DNA of 36,237 nucleotides from Microcaldota archaeon (GCA_028866775.1 JAGWHK010000002.1:1-36237), one strand, 5' to 3'. Counted from the stretch's first letter, positions 8,432-16,010 are shown. Numbers and translations are program-made. Notes: generated by a model from the letters alone, not told the origin.

Positions 8432-8448
8432 GGTATTTATTTAATACC
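8432..8448. promoter_or_regulatory. Palindrome over TATA box between argS and AbrB-type gene
   Basis: GGTATT at 8432-8437 is mirrored by AATACC at 8443-8448 around an AT-only pentamer. The element overlaps the TATA-like stretch serving the rightward AbrB-type gene. That layout suits a repressor operator, possibly autoregulation by the AbrB-type protein. The regulatory role is inferred. Confidence 0.45.
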
Positions 8449-8459
8449 GCGTGGTGGGG

Positions 8460-9326
8460 GTGCCCAAGGTAAAGAAATCCAACAACAAGCTCTACGTGCT
8501 CATACCTCAGGAGATAGCGGACTCTATGGGGATAAAGGAGAACGACGAGCTGGATTTCATGAAGAGGGACGGAGCCAGCTTCATCGTTTCCAGAAAGGGG
8601 GCGCCATCCGGAATGAACAGGGTCGGTGCAGGAACAGGGGCTGTCGAGATAAGCGACAGGGAGCTTGGCATACTCTGGAAACTCGACGCCATGAGGTACA
8701 ACGAAAGAACCAGGGAGAGGGTGGATTCTGCCCTGAATCCGGCAGAGAAGGCGGTACTTGCAAGGCTGCTCGAGAGAAAGTTTGTCACGCTATATAGGAA
8801 GGATCCGAAGGAGCAGTACAAGTATGGCATATCTAAGAACATTTACGACCGTTTCCTGTTCGGGAAGAGGGCAGCGAAGGCTGGAGTGCAACCCGAGCCA
8901 GTGCAGCAAAAGCCGCAGCAGCGGCAGGATAAGCCGGAGAGGAAGCTGGACAAGGAGGCAGTCAAGAAGTGGGAGCAGAGGTCAGACAACGGGGTAATGG
9001 AGGAGCTGGAAACCAAGGGTTATGTTGTTCTCACCAACGAGGCTGATGCTGCCAGCGCTTCGGCGGCCCTGGAGGACAGCATACGGCAGGGCCTTGTCAT
9101 AGGCACAAGGGCGTTCGACAAGAAGTTCTACATAGGACTCAGGGGCTTCATAAACAAGAACGGCCCCAAGATAATGAGGGTGCTGGAGAGGGGCAAGAGC
9201 GTGGGCGCGGATGAGATTGCCAAGGAGGTTGGAATTGACGCGGATGCGGTAAAGACCGTTCTCTATGTACTCTCTGAGAATGGTGACGTGACTGAGGTAA
9301 GGAGGGAGGTCTTCAGGCTTGCCTGA
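8460..9326 (+). CDS. AbrB/SpoVT-type DNA-binding protein with C-terminal winged-helix domain
   Basis: A predicted 288-aa transcription factor. Residues 1-42 form an AbrB-type swapped-hairpin domain (K-L-Y-V-L-I-P-Q-E-I-A-D-S-M-G-I-K-E-N-D-E-L-D-F). The middle is charged with a Gln/Pro/Lys-rich linker (about residues 140-165). The last ~55 residues look like a winged helix (S-V-G-A-D-E-I-A-K-E-V-G-I-D recognition region, then a V-T-E-V-R-R wing). GTG codons at 8451, 8454 and 8460 are all possible starts. I prefer 8460 because the TATA-like TATTTATT is about 23 nt upstream, fitting leaderless initiation, and because M-P-K-V-K fits an AbrB N-terminus. It is divergent from argS with a shared ~75-bp promoter region. 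Targets are unknown. Confidence 0.82.
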   Translation: MPKVKKSNNKLYVLIPQEIADSMGIKENDELDFMKRDGASFIVSRKGAPSGMNRVGAGTGAVEISDRELGILWKLDAMRYNERTRERVDSALNPAEKAVLARLLERKFVTLYRKDPKEQYKYGISKNIYDRFLFGKRAAKAGVQPEPVQQKPQQRQDKPERKLDKEAVKKWEQRSDNGVMEELETKGYVVLTNEADAASASAALEDSIRQGLVIGTRAFDKKFYIGLRGFINKNGPKIMRVLERGKSVGADEIAKEVGIDADAVKTVLYVLSENGDVTEVRREVFRLA

Positions 9327-9348
9327 ACACTTTATTGGGCCAGTCTCA

Positions 9349-9504
9349 TCAAGCGAAGGCGATGTGGTCGACTATCAGCACCGCCGCAGTGAATATCAAT
9401 ATCGCGGCTATTATGAAGCGAGGATCGACCTTCGGGCCCTTGGTCGGCGCATCGTAGAAGCTCTGCACACCGGCCTGGCTCTGCGGCGAATAAAGTCCTG
9501 GCAT
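9349..9504 (-). CDS. secG: Preprotein translocase subunit SecG (Sec61-beta)
   Basis: A 51-aa tail-anchored protein that associates with the SecYE channel. The polar N-terminus contains S-Q-A-G-V-Q-S-F-Y-D followed by K-G-P-K-V-D-P-R, the hallmark of archaeal Sec61-beta. A single C-terminal membrane helix (I-I-A-A-I-L-I-F-T-A-A-V-L-I-V) and a short tail D-H-I-A-F-A follow. The length is typical. It runs convergent to the AbrB-type gene (22 bp gap) and divergent from a membrane-protein gene. A TATA-like GTATAAAA on its strand lies ~35 nt upstream. It is short enough to be missed by automated length cut-offs. Confidence 0.9.
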   Translation of the reverse strand: MPGLYSPQSQAGVQSFYDAPTKGPKVDPRFIIAAILIFTAAVLIVDHIAFA

Positions 9505-9510
9505 TTGACA

Positions 9511-9545
9511 ACCAATCTAAATTGGTGCTACATCCTTTTATACTT
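9511..9545. promoter_or_regulatory. Divergent promoter with inverted repeat
   Basis: ACCAAT (9511-9516) and ATTGGT (9521-9526) form a perfect 6-bp palindrome with a CTAA centre, between secG and the rightward membrane gene. TTTTATAC at 9536-9543 reads as a TATA box for the rightward gene, and its complement GTATAAAA serves the secG direction. The palindrome may be an operator; this is inferred. Confidence 0.45.
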
Positions 9546-9569
9546 TCTGTAAGCAGGATTAATGATTCT

Positions 9570-10073
9570 TTGAAATCGGTAGAGAAGAAGAGGGAGGAGA
9601 CGGCCCATAACAATGAGGACATGGACATAGGAGGGCCTCTTGCGCTCTGGGTCGGCTTGGTGGCTATCGCGGCAGTCATACAGCTCTTCATCTTCCCTGC
9701 GGTCCCGCAGGCCAGCCCGCTGGCGCCCGTTATGTCTTACATAAACAAGCTGGTAGGCTATGCACTCTACGTTCCCGGGGTTTTCGTGCTCCCGATACTA
9801 GCCGGGCTTTGGATCGGTAGCAGGTCCGGCGCGACAAGCAGCAAGTTCGATACGGTTGCATACCGGGCTGTGCTAAATGCGATTTACATCTCCGTGATAT
9901 ACCTGATAGAGGTATTCATATTCTACATAGTCTCCAAAACAACCCACACGAGCACGGCACTCGCATCGGTCAACTTGGCGGGGTTCGCGGCTTATGTGGT
10001 GGCCCTTCCGATAATCATCTGCCTGGTCGTAGCTCCGCTCTTTGCCATTGTCTCAGCTGCAAGAAGGTACTGA
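9570..10073 (+). CDS. Small multi-pass membrane protein, unknown function
   Basis: A 167-aa protein with about four membrane segments: residues ~22-40 (A-L-W-V-G-L-V-A-I-A-A-V), ~58-80, ~100-120 and ~138-160. It ends in a short basic tail. The open frame begins at a TTG at 9522, but that lies upstream of the TATA box at 9536-9543. TTG 9570 is the first in-frame start at leaderless distance. ATG 9621 (150 aa) is the conservative alternative. It has no motif I recognise. It is divergent from secG, and its stop is 4 bp from the end of the convergent ychF gene. It could be a small envelope or transport component; nothing further can be supported. Confidence 0.7.
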   Translation: MKSVEKKREETAHNNEDMDIGGPLALWVGLVAIAAVIQLFIFPAVPQASPLAPVMSYINKLVGYALYVPGVFVLPILAGLWIGSRSGATSSKFDTVAYRAVLNAIYISVIYLIEVFIFYIVSKTTHTSTALASVNLAGFAAYVVALPIIICLVVAPLFAIVSAARRY

Positions 10074-10077
10074 ACCA

Positions 10078-11244
10078 CTATCTAGCGGCGCTCACGATCT
10101 TCACTATGTCCCCGTCCTGGAGCCGGTGGTCCTTCGCCATCCTCATCTTCTTCCTCGCGTCTATTGCATAGAGCATCTTGTCCGCTATTTCCGTATGGAT
10201 CACGGCTGCTAGGTCTTGGGCTGTGGCTCCCTTATGAAGAAGTATCGCATCCGGAAGCACATTCCCCATGCTGTCAGAGTATTTGTGCTCGTCCTCGACA
10301 GGATATACTACTATGTTACCCAGGAGCTCGAAGACCACCCTGTTGATCAGGGCCCGCGATGCCATGCCATGGCCGGCCAGGTAGCTCCTCATGTAGTCGA
10401 GCGCCCGCTTCTGCTCCGCGCTTGCGTTTCCGACTATCGAAAAGTCCCTCTCGCCTGCCCATTTTATCATGCCGCTCCTCTCGGCCTTTTCCAGGGCCAA
10501 CTCGACAGCCGAAGACATCCTGAACACCCTTTCCTTCCCGTATTTCCTTTCAAGTGACGAGGCGCCGGACTCTGAACCCGGCGAGTCCATCTTGTTGGCG
10601 ACCACTATCCAGGGCTTTGCGTATTCCAGTATCGTCGCCGAAAACTTCGCCACGCCCTCGTCATCCCACTCTACCCTTGATGAAGATAGCTCGTTCTTGG
10701 CGACCGCCGCGGCTATGGTATCCTTGCCTATCTTGAGACCGGTCAGAACCTCCGCAAGCGCGGAGATCCCGTCTGATTGCTTTGAGATTGCCTTCATGTG
10801 CCTCCTTATTATGTCGGACAGCCATTCTGCCAGCTCGTCACGCACCATCTCGACGTCCTCAACAGGATCATGAGATGATGTGGGATTCCCAGCCGCGTCT
10901 GTCTTCCCGCTCGCATCGGCTACTATGACAAGGGCGTCAGCCGATGCCAGGTCGTTGAGGAACTTGTTGCCCATGCCCTTGCCCAAGTGCGCACCCTCCA
11001 CCAGGCCGGCCACATCCATCACGTTTACGGGAATCTGCCTTATCCCGTTTACGCAGAGGGAGTTCCTCGCCTTGCACCCGACCCCAAGCTCCACATGGGG
11101 GCACTTGTCTGTAGCATAGGCGATCCCCTTGTTTGGGTCTATCGTGGTGAATGGATAGTCGGCTATGGCGACGTCGTGCATCGTCAGCGCAGAGAAGAGC
11201 GTGCTCTTCCCCTTGTTTGGCGCGCCTATGATACCTATCAGCAT
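10078..11244 (-). CDS. ychF: YchF/OLA1-family translation-associated GTPase/ATPase (archaeal type)
   Basis: A 388-aa P-loop protein of the Obg/YchF group that associates with ribosomes in the cytoplasm. The P-loop is G-A-P-N-K-G-K-S-T (residues 7-15), G3 is D-V-A-G-L (77-81) and G4 is N-K-M-D (217-220). A TGS domain occupies the last ~75 residues (L-L-H-K-G-A-T-A-Q-D-L and the final D-G-D-I-V-K-I-V). The insert with D-P-N-K-G-I-A-Y followed by spaced Cys (C48, C57, C64) is characteristic of the archaeal subgroup, about 390 residues long. The start lies 4 bp after the stop of the permease gene, so the two form an operon. Nothing is unusual in the catalytic motifs. Confidence 0.95.
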   Translation of the reverse strand: MLIGIIGAPNKGKSTLFSALTMHDVAIADYPFTTIDPNKGIAYATDKCPHVELGVGCKARNSLCVNGIRQIPVNVMDVAGLVEGAHLGKGMGNKFLNDLASADALVIVADASGKTDAAGNPTSSHDPVEDVEMVRDELAEWLSDIIRRHMKAISKQSDGISALAEVLTGLKIGKDTIAAAVAKNELSSSRVEWDDEGVAKFSATILEYAKPWIVVANKMDSPGSESGASSLERKYGKERVFRMSSAVELALEKAERSGMIKWAGERDFSIVGNASAEQKRALDYMRSYLAGHGMASRALINRVVFELLGNIVVYPVEDEHKYSDSMGNVLPDAILLHKGATAQDLAAVIHTEIADKMLYAIDARKKMRMAKDHRLQDGDIVKIVSAAR

Positions 11245-11248
11245 CAGA

Positions 11249-12574
11249 TCACCCGAACAGCCTGACCTTGACCGGCGGCTTGCCTCTCAGCTCCCTCATG
11301 AAATAGTAAACAATGAGCATGGAGAGCATTAGGGTTATTCCAAGTATCAGCGCCTCTGTTGGGAGCCCCGCAAAGAAGGCCAGGAGCGTGATTATCGTGA
11401 TTATCGAAAGATAGGGATGGAATGGGGATTTGAATGATGGCTTGGCCCCGGCTCTCCTGAAGTGTACCACCGAGAAGCTGACCATCAGGTAGGATATGAA
11501 TAGGCCCACATTGCTTATTGACACGATCGTGTAGATGTTTCCCGCAAAGAGCAGCAGTATAGCAAAGACCGCGGAGATTATTAGGCCGTTGACCGCGACG
11601 TCCTTCGACTTGTCGTAGTTCCTTGTGAGCGCGGGGAGCATGTGGTCCACGCCCATCTGGTAGATCTGCCTTGAGCTCCTGAGCATCATGGCCAGGCTCG
11701 CCGATGTGGTCGCCACAAGGGCCCCTATGTCGACGACGAAGAAGACCCATCTTGGCGCGCCCACGTGCTTCAATGCAAACGAGAGCGGGTCACCTGACAC
11801 CTTATAGGCTCCAGGGGGCAGCAGCATTATCATGGCCAAGGCAACCACAACGTAGAGAACTATGCTTATTACTACGGAGTATACTATCGCCTTCGCTGCC
11901 GCGTTGGGTCCACCCTTGACCCGGTCGGTGAAGGAGTTTATGGTTTGGAAGCCGGAATAGGCGAAGAATATAACGACGCTTGCGGCGAAGATCCCCCCAA
12001 GCCCGTCAACCTTCATGCCCAAATGTGATATGGAACCAGAAAGCCCGTTGTGGCCAATCGCAAGCCAGATTGCCGCTACTGTGAAAAGGACCAAAACGCA
12101 TATCTTCAGCATGACAAGTGCGAAATCGGTCTTCGCCGCCTTGCTTATTCCGAATATGTTCACTATCGTGAGCGCTATTATCAGTACAATTGCGAATGGG
12201 ATCGCGTATGATGACTGTATGCCAACCATGCTGGCAAGGTAGGAACCAAAACCCAGCGATATCACAGAGATCGCAGCTATGTTACATAGAGCAAGCATCA
12301 GCCCTGTTATGAATCCGATCTCGCTGCCAAATGCGGCGTAGGCGTATGAGTAGGATGATCCCTTCGCAGTGGGCATTAGCGCGCCAAGCTCGCCGCTCTG
12401 CAAGCCAACGGCAAGAGCCACGGCACCGACCAGCAGGAAGGCTATCAATGCGTTCGATCCGGCCAGCGCCAGCGCCGTCCCGCTGAGCACGAATATTCCT
12501 GCCCCTATTATTGCGCCAAGGCTAACCGATGCGGCTACCGCCATGCTTATCATGTTCTTCTTCTCTCCTGGCAT
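11249..12574 (-). CDS. APC-superfamily amino acid permease
   Basis: A 441-aa, roughly 12-TM transporter in the cytoplasmic membrane. The first helix carries the APC signature S-L-G-A-I-I-G-A-G-I-F-V-L-S-G, where the broken helix binds the amino/carboxyl group of the substrate. The second helix region reads G-E-L-G-A-L-M-P-T-A-K-G-S-S-Y-S-Y-A-Y-A-A-F-G, also typical. The helix 6 region has F-F-A-Y-S-G-F-Q-T-I-N. Substrate specificity cannot be read from sequence alone; amino acids or polyamines are usual. Its promoter shares the TATA element at 12596-12603 with the divergent primase gene. Import of amino acids would fit an organism with reduced biosynthesis. Confidence 0.92.
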   Translation of the reverse strand: MPGEKKNMISMAVAASVSLGAIIGAGIFVLSGTALALAGSNALIAFLLVGAVALAVGLQSGELGALMPTAKGSSYSYAYAAFGSEIGFITGLMLALCNIAAISVISLGFGSYLASMVGIQSSYAIPFAIVLIIALTIVNIFGISKAAKTDFALVMLKICVLVLFTVAAIWLAIGHNGLSGSISHLGMKVDGLGGIFAASVVIFFAYSGFQTINSFTDRVKGGPNAAAKAIVYSVVISIVLYVVVALAMIMLLPPGAYKVSGDPLSFALKHVGAPRWVFFVVDIGALVATTSASLAMMLRSSRQIYQMGVDHMLPALTRNYDKSKDVAVNGLIISAVFAILLLFAGNIYTIVSISNVGLFISYLMVSFSVVHFRRAGAKPSFKSPFHPYLSIITIITLLAFFAGLPTEALILGITLMLSMLIVYYFMRELRGKPPVKVRLFG

Positions 12575-12595
12575 CAGCTACCTTTGCCACGACGG

Positions 12596-12603
12596 ATTTA
12601 TTA
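12596..12603. promoter_or_regulatory. Shared bidirectional TATA box (permease / priL)
   Basis: ATTTATTA is AT-symmetric. Its centre lies ~26 nt before GTG 12626 on the plus strand and ~25 nt before ATG 12574 on the minus strand. A single element can therefore position leaderless transcripts in both directions. Assigned from spacing only. Confidence 0.5.
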
Positions 12604-12625
12604 ACCTTTTTTGAGAATAGATATT

Positions 12626-13567
12626 GTGAATGAGAATACACGGCTTGACATCGCATACAGATATCCCTTCTCTAAGGTTGCAAAGGAGGTGGTTGCGGAA
12701 CAGCCCAACCAGATAGAGAGGAAGTATCTCGGCAGGGCTAGGGACCATCTGGACCAGGCCGTCAATGGAGGCCTCTCCTATACGGACGTGAGACTCAGCT
12801 ATCCAAAGCTCGACTATGTCATGACCTACCTCTACTCCAGGATGATGCTCAGCGCGCTCAAGGACAGGAACCTGATACGTGCATATGCGAGGGCAGAGGG
12901 CGCAAGGTCTGCGCAGGCTGCCGGCGCCGTTGGCGTTGATGAGGTAATCAAGGTGTGCAACGAGCTTGGGGTAGAGGTGGGAAGGCGGCTCGGCCAGGGA
13001 GAGGATGATGCAACTGAGCTTGCGGTCCGGTTCGAGCAGTACATAAGGAGCGCCCCGCGCAGAAAGGGATACGAGCTAGTCAACCAAAGGCTTGGGGGAG
13101 GCGCAGTTATACTCGTACCCAGCAAGGCGATGGGCCTTCTTGCAGAGGCAGCCGCCCGCGAGATAATGAAGGGGCTCCCGATAAGGGCTGGAGAGCTGCC
13201 GGCAGAGATCGTCGAATACTGCAAGGGAGTCAGGATAAAAATCAAGGGCAGCGAGACGGCCGCGAAGAGAAGCCTTGCCAGCGAGTCCTGGATAGAGGAC
13301 CTCCTCAAGACCCCCATACCAGACGTGAGGCATAGGACGGTCAACCTGATACTGGCGCCATACTTGGTCAACAGCAAGGGGTTGGATGTCGAGCAGGCGA
13401 CCAAGGTAATAGTGGAGTACATAGAGAGGTGCAAGGAGATAGAGCCCAACACTAAAGTGAACGAAAGATACATAGAGTATCAGTGCAATTATGCTAAGAG
13501 GAGGGGCCTCAAGCCGCTCTCCAGGGAGAGGGCGAAGGAGCTTCTCCAGGGTTCATTCGACCTGTGA
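12626..13567 (+). CDS. priL: DNA primase large subunit PriL with PriX-like C-terminal domain
   Basis: A 313-aa regulatory subunit of archaeal primase. The N-terminal half has the PriL pattern: Y-R-Y-P-F start, R-L-S-Y-P-K-L-D-Y-V around residue 60, then L-I-R-A-Y-A-R-A-E-G-A-R. Around residue 150 it has Y-E-L-V-N-Q-R-L-G-G-G-A-V. Canonical PriL ends in a 4Fe-4S domain with four Cys. Here the last ~90 residues read P-I-P-D-V-R-H-R-T, then L-A-P-Y-L-V-N-S-K-G-L, then Y-A-K-R-R-G-L-K-P-L-S, resembling the cluster-free PriX domain. Only Cys 111, 199, 268 and 287 remain and their spacing does not match the cluster ligands. GTG 12626 fits the TATA box at 12596-12603; TTG 12611 is the alternative. 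It heads a tight three-gene run. PriS is not in the window. Confidence 0.82.
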   Translation: MNENTRLDIAYRYPFSKVAKEVVAEQPNQIERKYLGRARDHLDQAVNGGLSYTDVRLSYPKLDYVMTYLYSRMMLSALKDRNLIRAYARAEGARSAQAAGAVGVDEVIKVCNELGVEVGRRLGQGEDDATELAVRFEQYIRSAPRRKGYELVNQRLGGGAVILVPSKAMGLLAEAAAREIMKGLPIRAGELPAEIVEYCKGVRIKIKGSETAAKRSLASESWIEDLLKTPIPDVRHRTVNLILAPYLVNSKGLDVEQATKVIVEYIERCKEIEPNTKVNERYIEYQCNYAKRRGLKPLSRERAKELLQGSFDL

Positions 13568-13571
13568 TCCG

Positions 13572-13709
13572 ATGAAGATAAGGGGACTGTGCCATATGTG
13601 CGGTGCGCCTGCCACCTCAGAGTGCAGGATGTGCGGAAAGCTTGCATGCAAGGAGCACATGGGCACAAGACTGGTATGCAATTCCTGCGCCGCAGGGAGA
13701 AAAATCTGA
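13572..13709 (+). CDS. 45-aa binuclear zinc-finger (B-box/HIT-like) protein
   Basis: A very small protein made almost entirely of zinc ligands: C7-x2-C10, C18-x2-C21, C26-x2-H29, C36-x2-C39. This cross-brace-like pattern can bind two zinc ions and resembles archaeal B-box or HIT-type fingers. The remaining residues are basic (ends G-R-K-I), consistent with a nucleic-acid or protein adaptor. The ATG lies 4 bp after the priL stop, and the next gene starts 1 bp after its own stop, so co-expression with primase is likely. A longer frame opens upstream inside priL, but ATG 13572 gives a clean zinc-finger start. Confidence 0.75.
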   Translation: MKIRGLCHMCGAPATSECRMCGKLACKEHMGTRLVCNSCAAGRKI

Positions 13710-13710
13710 G

Positions 13711-14037
13711 ATGTCTGCAACTAAATTGAACGCCCTGGAAGGCATAAGGGCCTCGCTCACTCTGTCTGGTGAGAATCCGATAGTCAGGGTTCTTAGGAAG
13801 GAATCCAATACCCCAGAGACTTTTGAGGGAGTTAGCATCGTATTGCAATTGAGAAGCTTTGAAACAAGGGACGCGCCAGAAAGAGTTGGTTTCATAGACA
13901 GCATAATCTGGACAAAAGCGGCGGATTTCAAACCGTCATCGCTTATAATACGGAATGGATCCAAGGAGACGCGGGTTGAAAGCGTGGTTAGGCTAGAGAT
14001 AGTTAAAGGTGTGGTAGAGGAAATCTCCTCAACCTAG
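13711..14037 (+). CDS. Small beta-rich hypothetical protein in the priL operon
   Basis: A 108-aa protein beginning at an ATG one base after the zinc-finger stop. Alternating hydrophobic residues (V-S-I-V-L-Q-L-R-S-F, S-S-L-I-I-R-N-G, V-V-R-L-E-I-V-K-G-V-V) suggest a small beta-barrel. I do not recognise a family, and there are no Cys, signal peptide or membrane segments. Its frame extends back through the zinc-finger gene, but those upstream starts would lie entirely inside coding sequence. Position behind priL hints at a replication or nucleic-acid role, which is only context. Convergent with the coiled-coil gene (12 bp gap). Confidence 0.6.
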   Translation: MSATKLNALEGIRASLTLSGENPIVRVLRKESNTPETFEGVSIVLQLRSFETRDAPERVGFIDSIIWTKAADFKPSSLIIRNGSKETRVESVVRLEIVKGVVEEISST

Positions 14038-14049
14038 CCGGAATGGTGT

Positions 14050-15198
14050 TTAGTACGAAAGCCTGTCTTCGTCGCTCTTGGGTTCCTGAGCCTTCTTCAA
14101 TTTGGTGAGTTCGCTTTTGGCCTCACCAAGCTCCTTGCCCAAGCCGTCTCGTTCTTTCTTAGTCTTTGCAAGTTTTTTCTTGGTATCTCCTAACTTTCCT
14201 TTCAAACTGTCGCGTTCCCTATTGGTCTTCGTAAGTTCTTCTTTGGTTTCCCTTATCTCCCCCTGCGCCTTCTGGAGGCCTTCGCCCAGCTTGTCGCGCT
14301 CGGCAACTGCCGCATCAAGGTTTCTCTTCCTTAGGCTGCCCAGTTTCTGCTCCCTCTGCAGCTCTGCCTGGGCCTCTGCCAGCTCTTTTGATAGCTCGCT
14401 GTTATTTTGACGGGTCTTTATCAGGCTTTGTTCTCGTAGTTTCGCGATATCTTCCTCCCGCTTCAGCTGGCTCCTAGTCCTCTCGAGCTCGGCGCGCATC
14501 TTGTCGTATTCCTCTTGGTGCCGCACGAGTTCCTCGGCAGAGACGTAGACCATCTCTGTATCCCCTTTCTTGGACCCGCCGACCTGGCCGGCCGGGGGCT
14601 CTGCCGCCCTGGAACGGTCATTCCTCATGAACCTTGACATCATGAAGAGCCTGTTCATGAATTCGTAATCGTCGAATCCCTTATCTCTTAGCGCATCGAG
14701 CACGCCATTCTCCACAGAGCTTATAAGCTTGTGGAGCGTGTTTGAGTCTGGGTGCACTAGGTTCTTGTAGATGTGCTCGCCCGCGCGCTCACCGGTGCTG
14801 CTCCTTATGTCGCTTATGCTGACGTAGTATACCGTGTCCCCGCGCGCCCTTGCTGCATCTTCTAATGCCTTGTTGGCGGATGCCTGGAGCTCTGACATAT
14901 GCTTTTGCTCGTCCGATAGCGCCTTCGGGTCCGCCTCGTTTTTCATGGCAGTCCAGAAAACATGTATCTGCCCATGCAGATGGAGGTTCTCCTGGTTGAG
15001 CTTGTTTCTTATGGCAGAGCTTCCGGTATTCTCGTACTCTTGGGCTAGCTGCCTTACGCGCTCGGCCTGATGCCCCATGATCTTGAGCAAGTCCTCTTTG
15101 GTCTCGCTCTTAAGCCCCTTCCTGGTCTCGCTCTCCTGGCGCAGAATAGGAGGTATGGTCGCCACCCTTGGGGGTGCGGTCTTTTGGGTTTGCGGCAT
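14050..15198 (-). CDS. Coiled-coil protein, unknown function
   Basis: A 382-aa soluble protein. Residues ~1-50 are Lys/Glu-rich and ~50-190 form a predicted helical domain. This is followed by a Gly/Pro-containing linker near residue 195. From ~215 to 372 there is a long uninterrupted coiled coil with repeated L-x-K-x-x-x-E-x-D heptads (L-A-K-T-K-K-E-R-D-G-L-G-K-E-L-G type). There is no signal peptide or TM helix. The heptads are near-repeats of each other, suggesting expansion by internal duplication. TATA-like TATAAATATA lies ~32 nt before the ATG on the minus strand, back-to-back with the 5S promoter. It could be a structural or SMC-like tether; no catalytic motif is visible. Confidence 0.75.
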   Translation of the reverse strand: MPQTQKTAPPRVATIPPILRQESETRKGLKSETKEDLLKIMGHQAERVRQLAQEYENTGSSAIRNKLNQENLHLHGQIHVFWTAMKNEADPKALSDEQKHMSELQASANKALEDAARARGDTVYYVSISDIRSSTGERAGEHIYKNLVHPDSNTLHKLISSVENGVLDALRDKGFDDYEFMNRLFMMSRFMRNDRSRAAEPPAGQVGGSKKGDTEMVYVSAEELVRHQEEYDKMRAELERTRSQLKREEDIAKLREQSLIKTRQNNSELSKELAEAQAELQREQKLGSLRKRNLDAAVAERDKLGEGLQKAQGEIRETKEELTKTNRERDSLKGKLGDTKKKLAKTKKERDGLGKELGEAKSELTKLKKAQEPKSDEDRLSY

Positions 15199-15258
15199 TT
15201 GATCGTAAGTATAGCTCCCCTCTTTATATTTATACCTTAATGGGGCTGCGGCACGATG

Positions 15259-15268
15259 CTTAAATATC
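15259..15268 (+). promoter_or_regulatory. TATA box of 5S rRNA gene
   Basis: CTTAAATATC is centred ~24 nt before the first base of the 5S helix I, the expected archaeal TATA position. A GATG stretch immediately upstream could serve as BRE. There is no other gene on this strand before 5S, so the rRNA has its own promoter. Confidence 0.6.
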
Positions 15269-15287
15269 TTTCGGGGAAAATATATTT

Positions 15288-15401
15288 GTCAAACGGTAAC
15301 TGGAGCAGGGAAACGCCCGATCCCATTCCGAACTCGGAAGCTAAGCCTGCTCACGACATGTTGGTACTGCCCTCGGGTGGGAAGGCATGTTTCTGTTTGG
15401 C
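15288..15401 (+). rRNA. rrf: 5S ribosomal RNA
   Basis: The region carries the universal 5S core: G-A-T-C-C-C-A-T-T-C-C-G-A-A-C-T-C-G loop region, A-A-G-C-T-A-A-G-C-C-T-G, and the T-A-C-T-G-C loop E/helix IV area. The ends GTCAAAC and GTTTGGC pair to form helix I. Length ~114 nt is normal. A short T-run at 15404-15407 could terminate it. No 16S or 23S gene is within the window, so the 5S gene is unlinked here, as in several archaeal lineages. Confidence 0.93.
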
Positions 15402-15426
15402 ACTTTTGATCTAGTTCTCAGTTGGT

Positions 15427-15996
15427 ATGATGGGCAAAACTGGCACGCCGGCATGGATGGTCTGCGTCGACATTCTAAACAAGGCGAAGCGCGAGCTCGT
15501 TACCCAGGCAATAGAGACCCTTGAGGCTGAGATCGATGCCAAGAGGATGGACATAAAGGGCAGCCTGATAAACGTCCCAGACCAACCCAGCGATGCTGAG
15601 ATGAAGCTATTCGTGGTTGGCCAGATACTCGACAACGCGGAGCAGATGAGGCAGAGGTACGGCGACTACATAAAGGCGGTCCATTCCATGGGCAGCTCCG
15701 CGAAATCCGCTGACGTGGAGGGCGCCGAGCGGGCCAGGCTTTTCCTCATGGCCGTTGAGAAGATAGAGACGCTCATCAGATACAGCAAAGAACTGGATTC
15801 CTGGATAAACGATGCGAGCATGGAGGTCGGGATCAGGGACCCTGCCCTGATATTGAAGAGGACGTCTGCAAGCCCGAGAAGGAAGGAGCTCATCAATTTC
15901 CTCAGTAAAAACAAGAAGATGCAAAAGGAGGGGACATTCTCAGGTGAGGAGATTAGGGTAATAAACAGTGCATCGTCTGGCGGATTGGAGGGGTAG
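15427..15996 (+). CDS. Helical hypothetical protein
   Basis: A 189-aa predicted all-helical soluble protein starting 25 bp after 5S rRNA. ATG 15427 is followed at once by a second ATG (15430). The N-terminus (G-T-P-A-W-M-V-C-V-D-I-L-N-K-A-K-R-E-L) is followed by amphipathic helices to residue ~170 and a Gly/Ser tail (A-S-S-G-G-L-E-G). I do not recognise the family and no catalytic motif stands out. It converges on the giant surface-protein gene with only 14 bp between stops. Read-through from the 5S promoter could express it. Confidence 0.65.
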   Translation: MMGKTGTPAWMVCVDILNKAKRELVTQAIETLEAEIDAKRMDIKGSLINVPDQPSDAEMKLFVVGQILDNAEQMRQRYGDYIKAVHSMGSSAKSADVEGAERARLFLMAVEKIETLIRYSKELDSWINDASMEVGIRDPALILKRTSASPRRKELINFLSKNKKMQKEGTFSGEEIRVINSASSGGLEG

Positions 15997-16010
15997 TGGG
16001 CTTATTTGGG

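Noticed and set aside
7988-8797. 269-codon plus-strand frame crossing argS and the AbrB-type gene
   Set aside because: It overlaps two convincing genes, spans their promoter region and has shadow-like composition.
12832-13473. 213-codon minus-strand frame opposite priL
   Set aside because: Ser/Leu-rich antisense shadow; priL motifs on the plus strand explain the region.
15288-15401. Complete rRNA operon
   Set aside because: Only 5S is present; flanking sequence on both sides is protein-coding with no 16S or 23S segments.
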